From contig NC_045148.1 in assembly GCF_008831285.2 (NCBI RefSeq), positions 15,974,802 to 16,038,801 on the forward strand: a DNA stretch of 64,000 bases. The letters run 5' to 3'. Numbering within the stretch: position 1 is the stretch's first letter; each line of letters opens with the position of its first letter. This DNA comes from Nymphaea colorata (lineage: Eukaryota > Streptophyta > Magnoliopsida > Nymphaeales > Nymphaeaceae). The notes below the pieces were generated by a model. That model was not told where the DNA came from. It did no database searches and saw nothing but the letters and a program-made list of their open reading frames with translations. Positions 13,060 through 24,429 of this stretch are shown one piece after another. A program made the translations under genes and the position numbers.

Positions 13060-14019
13060 ATGGCAGGTGCTTGGAAGGAGAAGGTCGTGGTGATCATGGG
13101 CTCAACCGGCACCGGAAAGTCGAAGCTCTCCGTCGACATTGCCACCAAGTTCCCCTCCGAGATCATCAACTCTGACAAGATGCAGGTGTACAGGGGCTTG
13201 GATATTGCCACCAACAAGATTCCTGGCCACGAGCGTGCCGGCGTGCCGCACCACCTGATGGACTTCGTGGAACCGAGTGGCGGCCTTGGTGCAGGTGAGT
13301 ACACCGAGCTCGCTGCTCAGGCCATCTCTGAAATCGCTGCCCGCGGCCGGGTTCCGATCCTCGTGGGGGGCTCCAATTCCTACATTCAGGCACTTGTGTC
13401 GCCGGATTTGGGGCCTGAATTTCGATACGACTGCTGCTTTATTTGGCTTGACGTCGACCTTGAGGTCCTCGCCCCGTACCTCTCCCGCCGCGTCGACGAA
13501 ATGATGGACGCTGGACTTTTGACCGAGATGGCGGAGTTCTACGACCCAAGCGAGTCGGTCCAACGTGGAGTGAGGCTCTCCATCGGGGTGCCGGAATTCA
13601 ACCGCTACTTCCTGCGCTACCCCCCGGATTCGTCGTCGGAATCTTCTTCCTGCTCATCCTCGGAAGAGGACTGGGACCCCGAGGAGGAGAGGAGGAAGCA
13701 GATGCTCGGCGAGGTCGTCGACGAGATGAAGCTGAACACGGTCAAGCTCGCAGTGAAACAGAAGTCCAGAATCGAGAACTTCCGGTCTCGCGGATGGGAC
13801 ATCCATCGCATTGATGCGACATCCGTGTTCGAAGCTGCGCCATCGCAATTCGGACACGTGTGGGAGAATACGGTGCTGAATCCTGCATTGGAGATCGTGA
13901 AAAAGTTTTTATCCCCAGAAGCGGCCGGCCTGAAAGACTCGGCGCCTTCGCCGGAGGCACCACAGGTGAAGGAGGCAGACAAGGTCGGACCGGCGGGGCT
14001 AACATCTCCAGTATCTTGA
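13060..14019 (+). CDS. IPT: Adenylate isopentenyltransferase (cytokinin synthesis), intronless
   Basis: The product transfers the isopentenyl group of DMAPP to the N6 of ATP or ADP, the first committed step of isoprenoid cytokinin synthesis. The 319-residue frame starts at the first ATG and ends in TGA. Residues 14-21 are the P-loop GSTGTGKS. It is followed by IINSDKMQVYRGLDIATNKI (about 37-56), the GVPHHLMDF segment, and GRVPILVGGSNSYIQAL, all family hallmarks. The tRNA-modifying relatives are longer and carry a C-terminal zinc finger, which is absent, so this is the adenylate type. The lack of introns is usual for it. Odd points are a Ser/Asp/Glu-rich insertion at about 189-214 and a Pro/Ala/Glu-rich tail without a CaaX prenylation motif. 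No clear plastid transit peptide precedes the P-loop, so localisation is open. The coding region is far more GC-rich than its flanks. Which paralogue it is cannot be told. Confidence 0.95.
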   Translation: MAGAWKEKVVVIMGSTGTGKSKLSVDIATKFPSEIINSDKMQVYRGLDIATNKIPGHERAGVPHHLMDFVEPSGGLGAGEYTELAAQAISEIAARGRVPILVGGSNSYIQALVSPDLGPEFRYDCCFIWLDVDLEVLAPYLSRRVDEMMDAGLLTEMAEFYDPSESVQRGVRLSIGVPEFNRYFLRYPPDSSSESSSCSSSEEDWDPEEERRKQMLGEVVDEMKLNTVKLAVKQKSRIENFRSRGWDIHRIDATSVFEAAPSQFGHVWENTVLNPALEIVKKFLSPEAAGLKDSAPSPEAPQVKEADKVGPAGLTSPVS

Positions 14020-14099
14020 AACATTTGTCATCAAACGTCCCTTTACTTTTCTCTGTATGTTATTCGCCATTAAGAAAGATGGAAAAGTTTTTTCTTCAT

Positions 14100-15241
14100 T
14101 TTTGTTTTTCTCTGGGCCGGCGGAGGGTGCTCCAAAGAAAAGAGAGCATGGGGATCGAGCCATGAACCATGAAAGGGCCCTTTGGTGCACTTTTTGGGGC
14201 GTCTAGAATTACAGTATGTTCTTTCTTTGTTATTTTAAATCCATCTCAGTACAATTTATTCCAGGATGCTTTTCGAGCAGTGTGATGGGTAGGTGAAACC
14301 CATGGCATCAATGGCTTTTATCACAAGATGGGCGTGTGTGGGTGGGTGCACTCGCCACAGTGCCCATGTTTTTTGGTTTCATAGAGACAAACTGCTTTCC
14401 TCTTTTTCTATATATGGTGCCCTTTTTTAGTGGTCTCCTCTGTGGAGTATGGTCAGTGGGCTGTCGCCTTTGGAAATAACCACATGGGGAATGGGGAACT
14501 TGGTTCAGGGAACTTGATCCATATTCAAGGAGATGTTTATTATTAATGTGGTTGTTGGAACCCAACTTTGAGTTTTGGTTGTGTTTGGAAACTATGCATG
14601 CAACATTGGGCTACAAGAAGCAGCTTTTTAGGCAAATGTGTGTGGTAAAGAAGCTGCCATCGAGAGGCTCGAAACCCTTTTTAATGCAGTGTTTTATGGA
14701 AATTTTGGCTTATGAACAGGCGTTGTAGCTTCTCATATGGGAACAGCATGCTCCCAAGTGGAGTCGAACGGAACATGATTCCGAGGGACATGCTGTATTT
14801 AGATGCGACTTTGTTTTATTGCTGGTGGATTGAGATTGAGGAGAGTTTTCTTCTGTGTTTGTTCGGCCTCGGATGATGGAAGTTTAATTCCACGACAATT
14901 TTGAAACAATTCTAATGTTTAGCTTCGCAAGTGATTGAATCATGCAATCTTTCTTCTTCTTCTTCTTTTTTTTTTTTTTAATTTTTTCTTTCAAGTAACA
15001 AAATAGTTTTGTATTTCATAAGATTCGAGCATGCATGCCCATCGTGTAATTGTAAAACATTTATGGCATTAAGCCATTAACAAATGAATATCGTGACACT
15101 CTTATATGTATATATGTATGTTAATATTATGGGTATTATTATTATATGTTTGGATCGTTTCTTCAATTATCTGTTCGGTCCAAACAGGATTTCATCTGGC
15201 CATTGGATTCATTAAAGTATTTAGACGTAAAATATGGGGAA

Positions 15242-15273
<32 letters not shown>

Positions 15274-15570
15274 GCAATTGGGTTTAATGAATCTTACCTA
15301 ATCCGTTTGGCATAATGTGCCCCACTAGTTCCTAGTAGAAGGTTTATTTTTAGTTTGATTTTCATTAGTGTTAAACGTCGATACAGCCCTAGACCTTGGA
15401 GGCAAAGGAGAAGAAAAGAATGGGAAGGGAGTCTTGGCTTCTTGCTCTTGCGGATAAACCCTAATTTGGATAGCGGCTCGCAGAACTTAATTCTAAAATG
15501 AAGAGAGATGGAAACCATTTGTTCTCATTAACCATGCCGTACTAAGTGGAATGGGAAACATTTATCTATC
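14100..15570. other. IPT downstream and intergenic DNA
   Basis: No gene is supported. The first few hundred bases probably include the IPT 3' untranslated region, but no AATAAA stands out. An (AT)n run lies at 15,243-15,270. Confidence 0.5.
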
Positions 15571-15573
15571 CAC

Positions 15574-15741
15574 CAGTAGCAGAGCTACAATGTGACTGGT
15601 GTGGGCCAGCGCCCACACCAGACCTTCAAAAATCCGATTGTAATAAAACTAGATTAGGTTTCAGTCACATGTCATGCCCACATCAGACCAAGGTGAACAA
15701 CTCAAGGGCCCTCAGCCAAAAAAATCCTGGCTCCACCACTA
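15574..15741. mobile_element. hAT-type MITE, diverged copy (168 bp)
   Basis: The element starts CAGTAGCAGAGC and ends GGCTCCACCACTA, an imperfect terminal inverted repeat. The flanks CTATCCAC (15,566-15,573) and CCATCCAT (15,742-15,749) agree at 6 of 8 positions, consistent with an aged 8-bp target duplication. Just inside the left end is a near-palindrome GGTGTGGGC..GCCCACACC, also seen in the copy near 19.6 kb. It has no coding capacity. The hAT superfamily makes 8-bp duplications; the assignment rests on that and on the better copies at 15,994, 38,623 and 59,178. Confidence 0.6.
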
Positions 15742-15993
15742 CCATCCATATATAGTGTTCCAATCCTTAAATACCTTGTCTCTAAATCCAGACCCGACTT
15801 TGATCCATATTTGTTCTTGCATACAAGTGCTTGGTCTCACTATCTTATGCAATTAACATCCGGATTCAGTACGATTGGTTCTGTTTTAATTTCTTTCCAC
15901 CATTTAACACAGATATTTTCTCATTTTCATTTTAATCCAATCTTGGAAGATCGGATTAAAGCCACTGTCAGATAGTGTTTACTGAATCCAAAC

Positions 15994-16162
15994 CAGTGGC
16001 GAAGCTAGAAGTTTCCGGCTAAAGGACACCCTAAGTTTAAGTTTCAAATTTTAAGAGGCATCCATATGAAAATACTGAAAATTAATAAAGTTTTTACACA
16101 TAGATTTTGCGGGCTAGTGCGGGTAATTGTCAAACACCAGGTTACAACGTAGCTCTGCCACT
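15994..16162. mobile_element. hAT-type MITE (169 bp) with 8-bp target duplication
   Basis: The left end CAGTGGCGAAGCTAG and the complement of the right end, AGTGGCAGAGCTACG, form the terminal inverted repeat. Flanks are ATCCAAAC (15,986-15,993) and ATCCAAAT (16,163-16,170), 7 of 8 identical. It lies only 250 bases from the copy at 15,574 and has almost the same length. It is non-autonomous, with no transposase. Confidence 0.75.
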
Positions 16163-16170
16163 ATCCAAAT

Positions 16171-16932
16171 TAAACAGTTTACAACATTGCACTTAATGGA
16201 GATTTGAAACGAGTTTAAGCTTGGAAAAGCAGCCAATGATGAATTCATTAATTTGTGCAATTTTATGTGCAAGTAGAGTGCACAACTATGAGTTTTGAGC
16301 CAGTGGTCAACTCTAGGTTCCGATGCACAAGTATATGGACTTGATTAACGACTGGGCATGCTCATGATTACGATGATCAAGGTCTCTCTTCTCCACGAAG
16401 AAGAAGGAGCATATCCAAGAATCAGCAGCAACAAGGTGAACAAGGAACAACGAATTGGTCGATCGCAGTTGTAGTTATCCGAGAAATTACTGGATTAGGT
16501 GACATTTGCCTCAATGTTGACGACCCATAAAAAAGATACATCCCCTTTCGTGTGTCCACTAATCGATTTTCAAGTTGACAGTGTAATATCTTTGCACCAC
16601 GCCCCAACGTAGCTCTGGACCCGACCGCACTTGAACTCTTATTAAAATTGTGTAGCGATTAACATTCCATAACCAACTCATCTATTGGTATAAGTTGGTA
16701 AATATGTGCCTAACCCCAAGGTACCTGTAAAATTAATAATGTATTTTAGAGAATCAAGTAAGTTGGCAAATAAATATTCACATGCATTTGGTGATTAGTT
16801 GATTGCATTGGAATAAAACCAACTGTAAGCTCGGCCAAGTTCATGAATACCAAGCACCCGTCCCATGCTCAACCGCTGCTCTGACCTTAGAAGGAGGGCA
16901 CGTACAATGAACTGGTAGGTATTTGACAATTG

Positions 16933-16970
<38 letters not shown>

Positions 16971-17959
16971 CTTGGCAATGCGTGGGTGCTACAAAATAAA
17001 TAAATTTTCTCAAGTTTCCAGACTTAAACTACAAAAAGCAGTGTCCCATATCCATAAAATAAAAAGCACACATAGCGCTTGTTTTAATAATTATACACAG
17101 GGTCGGGCCTTACGTAAAAATTTTCAACTAAAAAACTTTATTCCTCTCTACTCTCAAGGCAAGGCGTGCCGAGAGAAAGTTCTTTGAAATCTAACTGTAT
17201 GAGGTGACATATACATTTATATATTTCCATAGAAACAGCCAAACATGATTGAGAAAACAGCCAGGTATGATTTATTTAATTCACATACTCAATCATTAAA
17301 GGCTTATATATACATATATTCTAGCTCCATGATCTCTTCATATGAACAATCAATCCTATTTCACATTTTATCTTGTCTCTCGTGATTTCTTATACTCAAG
17401 GACTATGTAGTGTCATAAGTATACAGTTGAAATGAAATGTTCAAACCTACAAGGTTCAGAAATACATTAGAGTTTATAAAAGTTTTGAAATTGGCGCTTT
17501 AATTTTCTCAATTACTTATAAGGTTTCATTTAGACACCAGACATTTATAATCCTTTTTTATTTTACTTTAAAAATAGTCTAATTTTGCTTAAGTAGATAA
17601 GACATATTTAAGAAGCATAATTTAAGAATAACTCCCATGTGTGTGTGCGTGAGTGAGAACGTTATTCAGTCTGAAATTCGACATTAGAATTATTGTGTAC
17701 ATTATTCTGTCTGAAAATTCATTTTTCCAGCCAGCTAAGTTTCTTTTTGAATAAATCCTTACTATATATGGGAAGGTACTCAAAATGTTTAGGTTAAAAA
17801 ATAAGTTATAAATTCAATCTTTAAATCACATTTAATTGTACTTTTAATTGTATGAATTGCAAAATTCGTTTTTTTGTAGAAGTTTGTCTTATAATTTTAT
17901 GATTTGAGACATTTATATGGACGACCTTATCTACAATATAATTCTCGTGTTTGTGCCCT

Positions 17960-17960
<1 letters not shown>
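16171..17960. other. Intergenic DNA
   Basis: No gene is supported. An (AT)n run is at 16,936-16,969. Confidence 0.5.

Positions 17961-17962
<2 letters not shown>

Positions 17963-18046
<84 letters not shown>
17963..18046. repeat. Compound (CT)n(AT)n microsatellite
   Basis: About 23 CT units run directly into about 19 AT units. The same CT-then-AT order occurs at 26,074, 45,775 and 63,854. Confidence 0.95.
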
Positions 18047-18048
<2 letters not shown>

Positions 18049-18277
18049 ACAATGTTCTTGTCTTTTCATGTGCAACTCACGCATTCGACTAATCATTGGA
18101 CGGTTTTTTTGGTTTAACAGAAACTTATTTATTATATAACGGGTTCGGCAGCCTGCCGGAGCTCTCAACCATATTATAAAACAAAGAAAATCATTCAGTT
18201 GTTTGGATGCGTCAGGTTTGTTGACCCAAGAACTACATGTTTATTACTTTCTGTTCCGATTTGTCTTTTAATATAAG

Positions 18278-18314
18278 CACTGTTTTCTGATATTATAAAA
18301 CAAAGAAAACAGTG
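18278..18314. repeat. Perfect 11-bp stem hairpin
   Basis: CACTGTTTTCT (18,278-18,288) is perfectly complementary to AGAAAACAGTG (18,304-18,314) around a 15-base loop. A second copy of ATTATAAAACAAAGAAAA lies at about 18,173. Function is unknown; it may be part of a small repeat. Confidence 0.6.
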
Positions 18315-19138
18315 TTTGTTGGCACAGTTTTCTGATAGGATCTTCCTCTTAAATGAGAAGTTTGTTCCTTTACCTCATCTCCCCCAATGGTTTGCGAATT
18401 GGAATTAGTTTCTACATTTTATGTCTTCAAGTACTTACTAATTTAGATCTAACTGTTCCATAGCAATGTATAAAAGGCCATCTGCGTTGAACGGTACCAC
18501 AAATTCTGCAGTGATAATATATATAAACTACGTTATTGAAGATCGGCCTCCCCTTACACCTTTCTTGAAGTTCCTTGAAGAACTATTTTCAAGTCACATT
18601 TTCATCCTACTCTTATTGCATGCATTTGAATGTTCAATTAAATGGTTCTCCTGCCGTTGATCTTATTCACTTCATGTTAATTTTGGTTCATTTTGTATAA
18701 GTTGCATGTGGCATTCGTGATTGCTCGACTCCTTCACACTGTGTCTTCATGAACACCGCATGTGGTTTCGTGAATTTGTAGTTAAAGATAACATATAAGT
18801 ATCTGAGTTAAATGTTTGCTTATATTGGACTACTGTTCAGAGTTAAATGTCAATGACATCGTGAAACTGAGGAATCCATTCGGATCTTTTGTGGCATGAA
18901 ACAGAGGAAAGGAGAAGAAGTCATCTTGTTAAATGGGCATAATTTGTAGGCCAAGAGAAAGGGAGGCATGGTCAGAAGAAAGCTTGAGCTTTTGGCTTGA
19001 AGGTTGCCAAATTCGGCGGCCAATCTCTCCTGATTATCGATGCTTAGTGCACGTTATGTTCCGGGCTGAACTCATAGAATGGTGAATCACACTGTTCTTG
19101 TGTTCGAATTCTAAAACGAGTTGTGTACACCACCCTAG

Positions 19139-19297
19139 TGTCGGCTTGAGTAACGCAAACATTGGTGAGAATCCAATGCCTTGAAAACCTAAGGGTTCCT
19201 CCGTAGGGTTCGTCCATGGAGGGTGAGTTAGGGCCTAAGATCAGCCCGAAAGGCGTGGTTGATGGACAACAGGTGAATATTCCTGTACTACCCCTTG
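19139..19297 (+). pseudogene. Nuclear copy of plastid 23S rRNA (NUPT fragment)
   Basis: About 160 bases match the middle of chloroplast 23S rRNA as I know it: GTCGGCTTGAGTAACGCAAA near the left edge, then GGTGAGAATCCAATGCC, AAAACCTAAGGGTTCCTCCG, and at the right edge GATGGACAACAGGTGAATAT followed by TCCTGTACTACCCCTTG. Similarity stops abruptly on both sides, so this is an insertion of organelle DNA rather than a gene. Differences from the plastid form are mostly C-to-T or G-to-A, many at former CpG sites, the usual decay of methylated nuclear inserts. It is not functional rRNA. Confidence 0.88.
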
Positions 19298-19601
19298 GTG
19301 CATGCAACAATTGTGCATCGAAAGGGCTTTTGAGGCATTTGGATTGTTTCTGAAAAAAATAATGGATATTTTAGCAATTTCGTTTTTTCCATTTCCATTA
19401 TTTTGTCCTTATAAGGGGGCTTCATTTTTGAGAGGTCAGGGGTATCCTGGTAATTTTGCATCTCAGCCATGCAAACAGGTGACCTGTTTTGTGTCTTCCA
19501 TTTTGTCTTTACAAATTTAAGGGCTCATTTGCATTTGTTTAGTCAGCTTTTATGTTGTTGATGAAGGCACTTTTGTGTTTTCTAACACTTGAACTAAGGG
19601 G

Positions 19602-19722
19602 CAGAGGCGGGTGTAGGTTAAGTGTGGGCAATTGCCCACACATACCAAAAAAAGGTTTCATTTTCATATTTGATGTTTCAGGGTAATTTTTCTCATTTAT
19701 ATATTTTCTAGCTCCGCTTCTA
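19602..19722. mobile_element. Probable hAT-type MITE remnant with a 20-bp palindrome
   Basis: It starts CAGAGGCGGGTGTAGG and ends TAGCTCCGCTTCTA, resembling the terminal repeats of the other copies. A perfect palindrome GTGTGGGCAATTGCCCACAC lies at 19,622-19,641, matching the subterminal palindrome of the 15,574 copy. No clear target duplication remains and it is shorter, so it is probably deleted internally or at one end. Confidence 0.5.
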
Positions 19723-20962
19723 ATTGCACTGTTTATTAAGCATCTCATTGATGTGAAGTTAATGGAAGCTTTAGATCGTGTACGTTGATCTCTCAAATTG
19801 ACAATGGCTGATATGAACTGTTTGAATAGACATCGGATAAAATAAATAGTAACTTCAGCTTCTCACCACACTTGTTGTTAAAAAGCGTGGTTTTGAAAGG
19901 AGGGAGTGTCATGCTTCAAATCTGCGGATCTAAGATCCAGAGTTGGCCTAATTAGATTGCCTTTTAAGGCAATAAAGAGAGAACTTATGCTGTTAAACGA
20001 GTAGCTTGAGTAATTTTCCGCTTAATCACAACATCAGAATATGCATAAAACAATTGTATCATGTCTCAGCAACATGTGATCAAGATCAAACAATACCATC
20101 CAACCAAATCTGGTAAATTTATTTAAGCTAGAAATGGGGCTAACTCCACTAAGAAATTGCTAGAGAATAGCAAGGGAACTGGCCTTGAGTTTATTGTGGG
20201 AATATGCCTGTTCTATTTCCTCTATCTTTCTTCATTAACTCTGAACTTTGCAATCGAGGTGTACGCGAGTGTTCTCGCAAGAACTCTGTCAGGTTCGACA
20301 GATTTTGAAACTATGGCATCAGATCAGAGAAAATAGTAACTTTAAAAGGAAAAACGATATTGAATTCTGGGTATCATGCTGTGGTTCATGTGGAAATCAA
20401 GTAACAGAGCCACGACAGTGGTATGTTTCATGGAGAACGGACTGATAAGAATCTGTATCTGTTTGGTGAAAGTAAGACTGTAAAATGCATGGGGCTGGAC
20501 TGAATTAAAGGAGAGATGGAGTCGGAGACTCATCCTAATGTGTGGATACAAATCATATATGTATGATCTCTCTGCTACAATATCCTCTCGCTCAAACGAA
20601 CTAAAATATGTCATGACGTAAACCTCTCTTTCCTTATATACATATAAAAAAGAATTCTATGTTGCCGCATGCCGGATGTTACCGTAAAAATGAAAAACCA
20701 CCAATGAAAGTACTATGACTAATGTTAAAAACGCCATGAACTATTACTGCATCATAAAATGTCACTAATGCTCATGTGGCATTATCTTTTTACGGCAAAT
20801 TTTTAAGTCACCAATGCTCATGCTAATTTTTGGCAACAAATTTCTAATTTTTATTTATTTAACAATATTTGGCATAATTTTTTCATATAGCGGGAAAACT
20901 CGCGTGCTCATGCTATTTTTTTGTACACATTTTTAATTTTTATTTATTTAACAATATTTGGC

Positions 20963-21010
<48 letters not shown>
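19723..21010. other. Intergenic DNA
   Basis: No gene is supported. An (AT)n run closes the stretch at 20,967-21,010. Two similar AT-rich segments at about 20,780-20,860 and 20,890-20,965 share TTTTTATTTATTTAACAATA, a local duplication. Confidence 0.5.
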
Positions 21011-21011
<1 letters not shown>

Positions 21012-21650
21012 GAAGATTGGGAGCCTGTTTAGTCCCCGTCCGGTTGAGTGGCGCAGTCTGCGCCGTGCGTTGTCGAAGACCAAAAATATTTTATCGACTG
21101 GCAATCACTCTTTCTGGCGCGACGGTGAACTACAATGAGCGTGCAAAACCAAACGGCAGAGAAAAGAAACGTTTTGCGCGGGACAGCTTCGTTTCTTCTT
21201 TTCTGTCCCCGCCTTGTTCTGCACGACGATTCAGCTGCTGAAAGAAAGGGGTTTCGTCGCCATACAGGGGGCGGAGAAGAGGGTCTGCGCCGTCGTGGAT
21301 GGTCGTAGCTGTCGTTGAGGATTGCTGGTCCTGTCGTTCTGGGGTTTTCAAAACCCAAGCAACCCAATGATGCGGAGAATCCGGGGAGCCGTCGACGGCG
21401 ATCATGGAGTGGAAAGCACCTACTGAGTACTGAGTCGCTGGAACGTTGGTGGATGGTCGACAGAGGTGAGACCGTTGGCAGGTCAGGAGGATATCTGTTC
21501 TCATTGCAGTCGTCTTCAAGGAGACAGTCACCTTTAAGAAGAAGCATACGGCGGCACAGGCCACTACCGCCAAGCTTCCCTAACCCGCTTCTTCCTGACG
21601 AGGCTGGTGTAGGCCGTTCCTTTTTAGCTTTTCTCGCGTGGTTATTACGT
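21011..21650. other. GC-rich island, possible first exon of an unidentified transcript
   Basis: This 640-base patch is clearly richer in G and C than its surroundings and follows an (AT)n run. It is open for long stretches on both strands, as GC-rich sequence often is. On + a 57-codon frame starts at ATG 21,134. None of the frames resembles a protein I know. It could be a promoter-proximal exon of the unit whose possible last exons are at 23,252 and 24,396, or a non-coding RNA. Confidence 0.25.
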
Positions 21651-23251
21651 TGTTGTTGTAACGGAATGGGGTTGGATGGTGGAGGGTTCTGTGTGATTTT
21701 TCATTTATTTTCTGAAATCATGAGTCCCATTTTCTTAGATGAATTATTTGTTTTGGTTCTAACATGTATCAGTTTTTTATTACTAACGCCTGCTACAGAA
21801 TGCCAGCTGCTATGGGGGGACGCACTTTTTCAATTTAGATTGCTTGTTACTCGAGGTGCTGGTTTTGACTTTCAGAATGTACATGGTGTTGAATAGTTTG
21901 AAGTGTGCTAGCTATCTTTTGACCAACTGTAGGGTGCAGGATCCTTGTAGACTTGTAGTTGTGTCTGGTTAGCATGGGTGCGTCAGGAATGAAGAAGATC
22001 AGCGCCGCTATAGATATTTTTTTTGTTCCATTCTGTTGATTATGTGGCAATCTCCCCTTTGATGGTGGTGTTGATTAAGTAGACGAGAGCCAGTTATGGA
22101 ATTGGCTGGACCCGATTAGCTATTGACGGGAGAGAGTAAGAACATGAGAAGATGGTTGATGTAGGGTTCTCTTTCTTGATTCCAAGTTTCCTGCTTTTCT
22201 GAAAGTATTTGTATATCTTGTCATGGGCAACTTTAGAACAATATTGTAGCCTCCGATGAAACAGAAACATGAAGATATTTTATTTTCATCCATAACTAAT
22301 TGGATTTATGTGCAACTACCTTTATTTCGGAAACCTTTGAGCATTTTATTCGTATATTGTCCAGAGTTAGACATAGGCATTCACTAATCTCTCTCTCTAC
22401 GCATGCAGATGGACGGGTGAAGAAGTCATGATGAAGCAAAGTTAACTCATCAAACGTGCAATTATCATGATTTTTATTCACTCATAAAAACATGAAATAG
22501 GTGTTCATTTTGTGGGTCAAAATTAAAGGGCAATTGTTCCTTCAGTGATGTATCAATGGGCATCTCTGTATAAATCTGTGCATGAGAGCTTCTGTTTTTT
22601 AATCAAAGATTGAAAAGATTGCACACTATGGTTCTAAAGATTGAAATTTGGCAAGGTCATTCTTTTTCTTGTTATATGCATATGATAGCTTATTTCATGA
22701 TTATAATGTTGTTTGACTTAGGAATTATGCGTTTGTAGTTCTTTTGCAGTGTTATGATATGCTGTCTAACTCTTTGCTGTTGGTATTACGTTTTAGAGAG
22801 GCAGTACAAGGTCTAGTTGGGGAAGAGTTGCTTGTTTGATTCTCTGCTTCGAGAGAGATGAATTCATGGCTTTGTAGTTTGTCTCCCTTAATGTTTTTTG
22901 TGTCCCAAGAACAGAGAAATGGCTGGCTGAATTATGAGAAGCATGTGTTGATTTTTATTTTGATGAGCAGGTGAAGAATGTTGCTCATTTTCTTCTAATG
23001 TTTCATTTTCTTTTGCCTTGCTTTTAAGTCTTCATCTTCTTTGTTGATTTTCCATTTTGCTTTTGCTAATATTTGAGTTTGCAACTTCTTAGTTTTAATA
23101 CTTTTTTGTTATTTTTAAGAGAAGATTATTTTGACTATTAACAAACCCTTGAAAAATTGTAAATTTCATTTCGTGGGATTATCTTTCTGTCCGTCATTGG
23201 AGCTCCAACAGGTCAGCAACCAATATCAAATGAAGTTCAAATGTGCAACAG

Positions 23252-24424
23252 GTTGATGATCATTTTTTGAAGGCTGCTTCTTTTGAATATCACCATGAGG
23301 TAGAACTTGCCATGGAATTCGTTGTTGATGAGGTGCTGGCACGTTTGAGTTTGGATAGTGATCATACAGATGGTCTAAGTAGGTCATGTTTTGCAACTGG
23401 AGGTAAGAATGTAGTCATTCTATCATGATTTTCCTGTCATTGTGGATACATTATGGATATTGAAAGATGCAAGATGTAATTATCATGAACAATGGACATG
23501 CAGTTATAGCTCATGAATATTGAAAGATGTAACTTTCAGATGATCAATATTTCTGGGTAGATGACTCAAATATTGATGATTCAGGAAAATGATCATTTGC
23601 TAGTCCTCATCGCTACATTTGGTGTTGATTTGGGCTCTAAGCATGACAATAGGTGTTGATTTGCCTCAAAGCATGCACAGACAGCTGCTACAGCTGTTTC
23701 AGGTAATGGACTTTTTTGGTTGTTTCTCACTAGCTCTTCGTATTTTCTTTGTTTTTTTGTGGCAACTTGTGAACCATAAGCCTATGCTGTGCAATAAGCA
23801 TAACTGGACAGGTCGCTTTGCAATAAACATTACTTTAGGTTGTTGAGGTCTTTTTATATGTCTAATCTGTACCTTGGTCCTTGGACAATCCATATGGTGG
23901 CCTCTTTAAATGTTTATCTAGTGTTTGCCAAAGAATTGGCAGGCTGGATTTCATCTAGCAATCAAAGCTGGTTTTCATGTGGGCAACCATAGTTCAATTT
24001 TCATGGCATTACATTTTGCACCAATTGAGTGTCTGAATTTTTTTTTTCAGTGTCTTGAATTTTATTTTCTCCATTTAATAGGCTCCTGGAGATGAAAAAA
24101 CTTTGTCATGTTTGGTTTAAGATTCTGTTTAAGAGATTTTCTCTCATGTCGAACAGGAAAACGTGGTTTTCAGGCAAAGTGGATGGCAGAGTACCCTCAT
24201 TTATAATCTCTTCAGAGGTTTTGAGTGTCAAGTGTCAACCAGCTCACGGACTTTGTTATTTAACACTACGGTTTCTCTTTATTAAGGTTTGTTTATGGTG
24301 TGTGAGCTTTATCATCTCTGCGCCTTCCTTAGTTATTGGTGTGATATATCTTTTCCCCTGACATGATTTGTGTAATATATGTTCTCCTCTTGCAGATTCT
24401 GGAAGCGGCTCATCAAGTTGCTAG
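23252..24424 (+). CDS. Possible last two exons of an unrecognised gene
   Basis: A 151-base open segment (23,252-23,402) is bounded by CAG and GTAAGA. A second segment begins after TTGCAG at 24,396 and ends in TAG at 24,422-24,424. Phases agree (1, then 2 bases), so they join in frame into a 59-residue C-terminal peptide ending GDSGSGSSSC. The first part is acidic and helix-prone, with EVELAMEFVVDEVLARLSL. I do not recognise the family, and no upstream coding exon is secure, although the GC-rich island at 21.0-21.65 kb could be the start. It may instead be chance or a non-coding transcript. Confidence 0.25.
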
Positions 24425-24429
24425 TTTTA

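Noticed and set aside
13102-14024. Antisense frames across the IPT gene
   Set aside because: Shadows of a GC-rich coding region; the + strand frame carries the family motifs.
21029-21573. 172- and 147-codon frames on the minus strand
   Set aside because: Both lie in a GC-rich island that is open on several frames at once; neither resembles a known protein, and neither is favoured by a start context.
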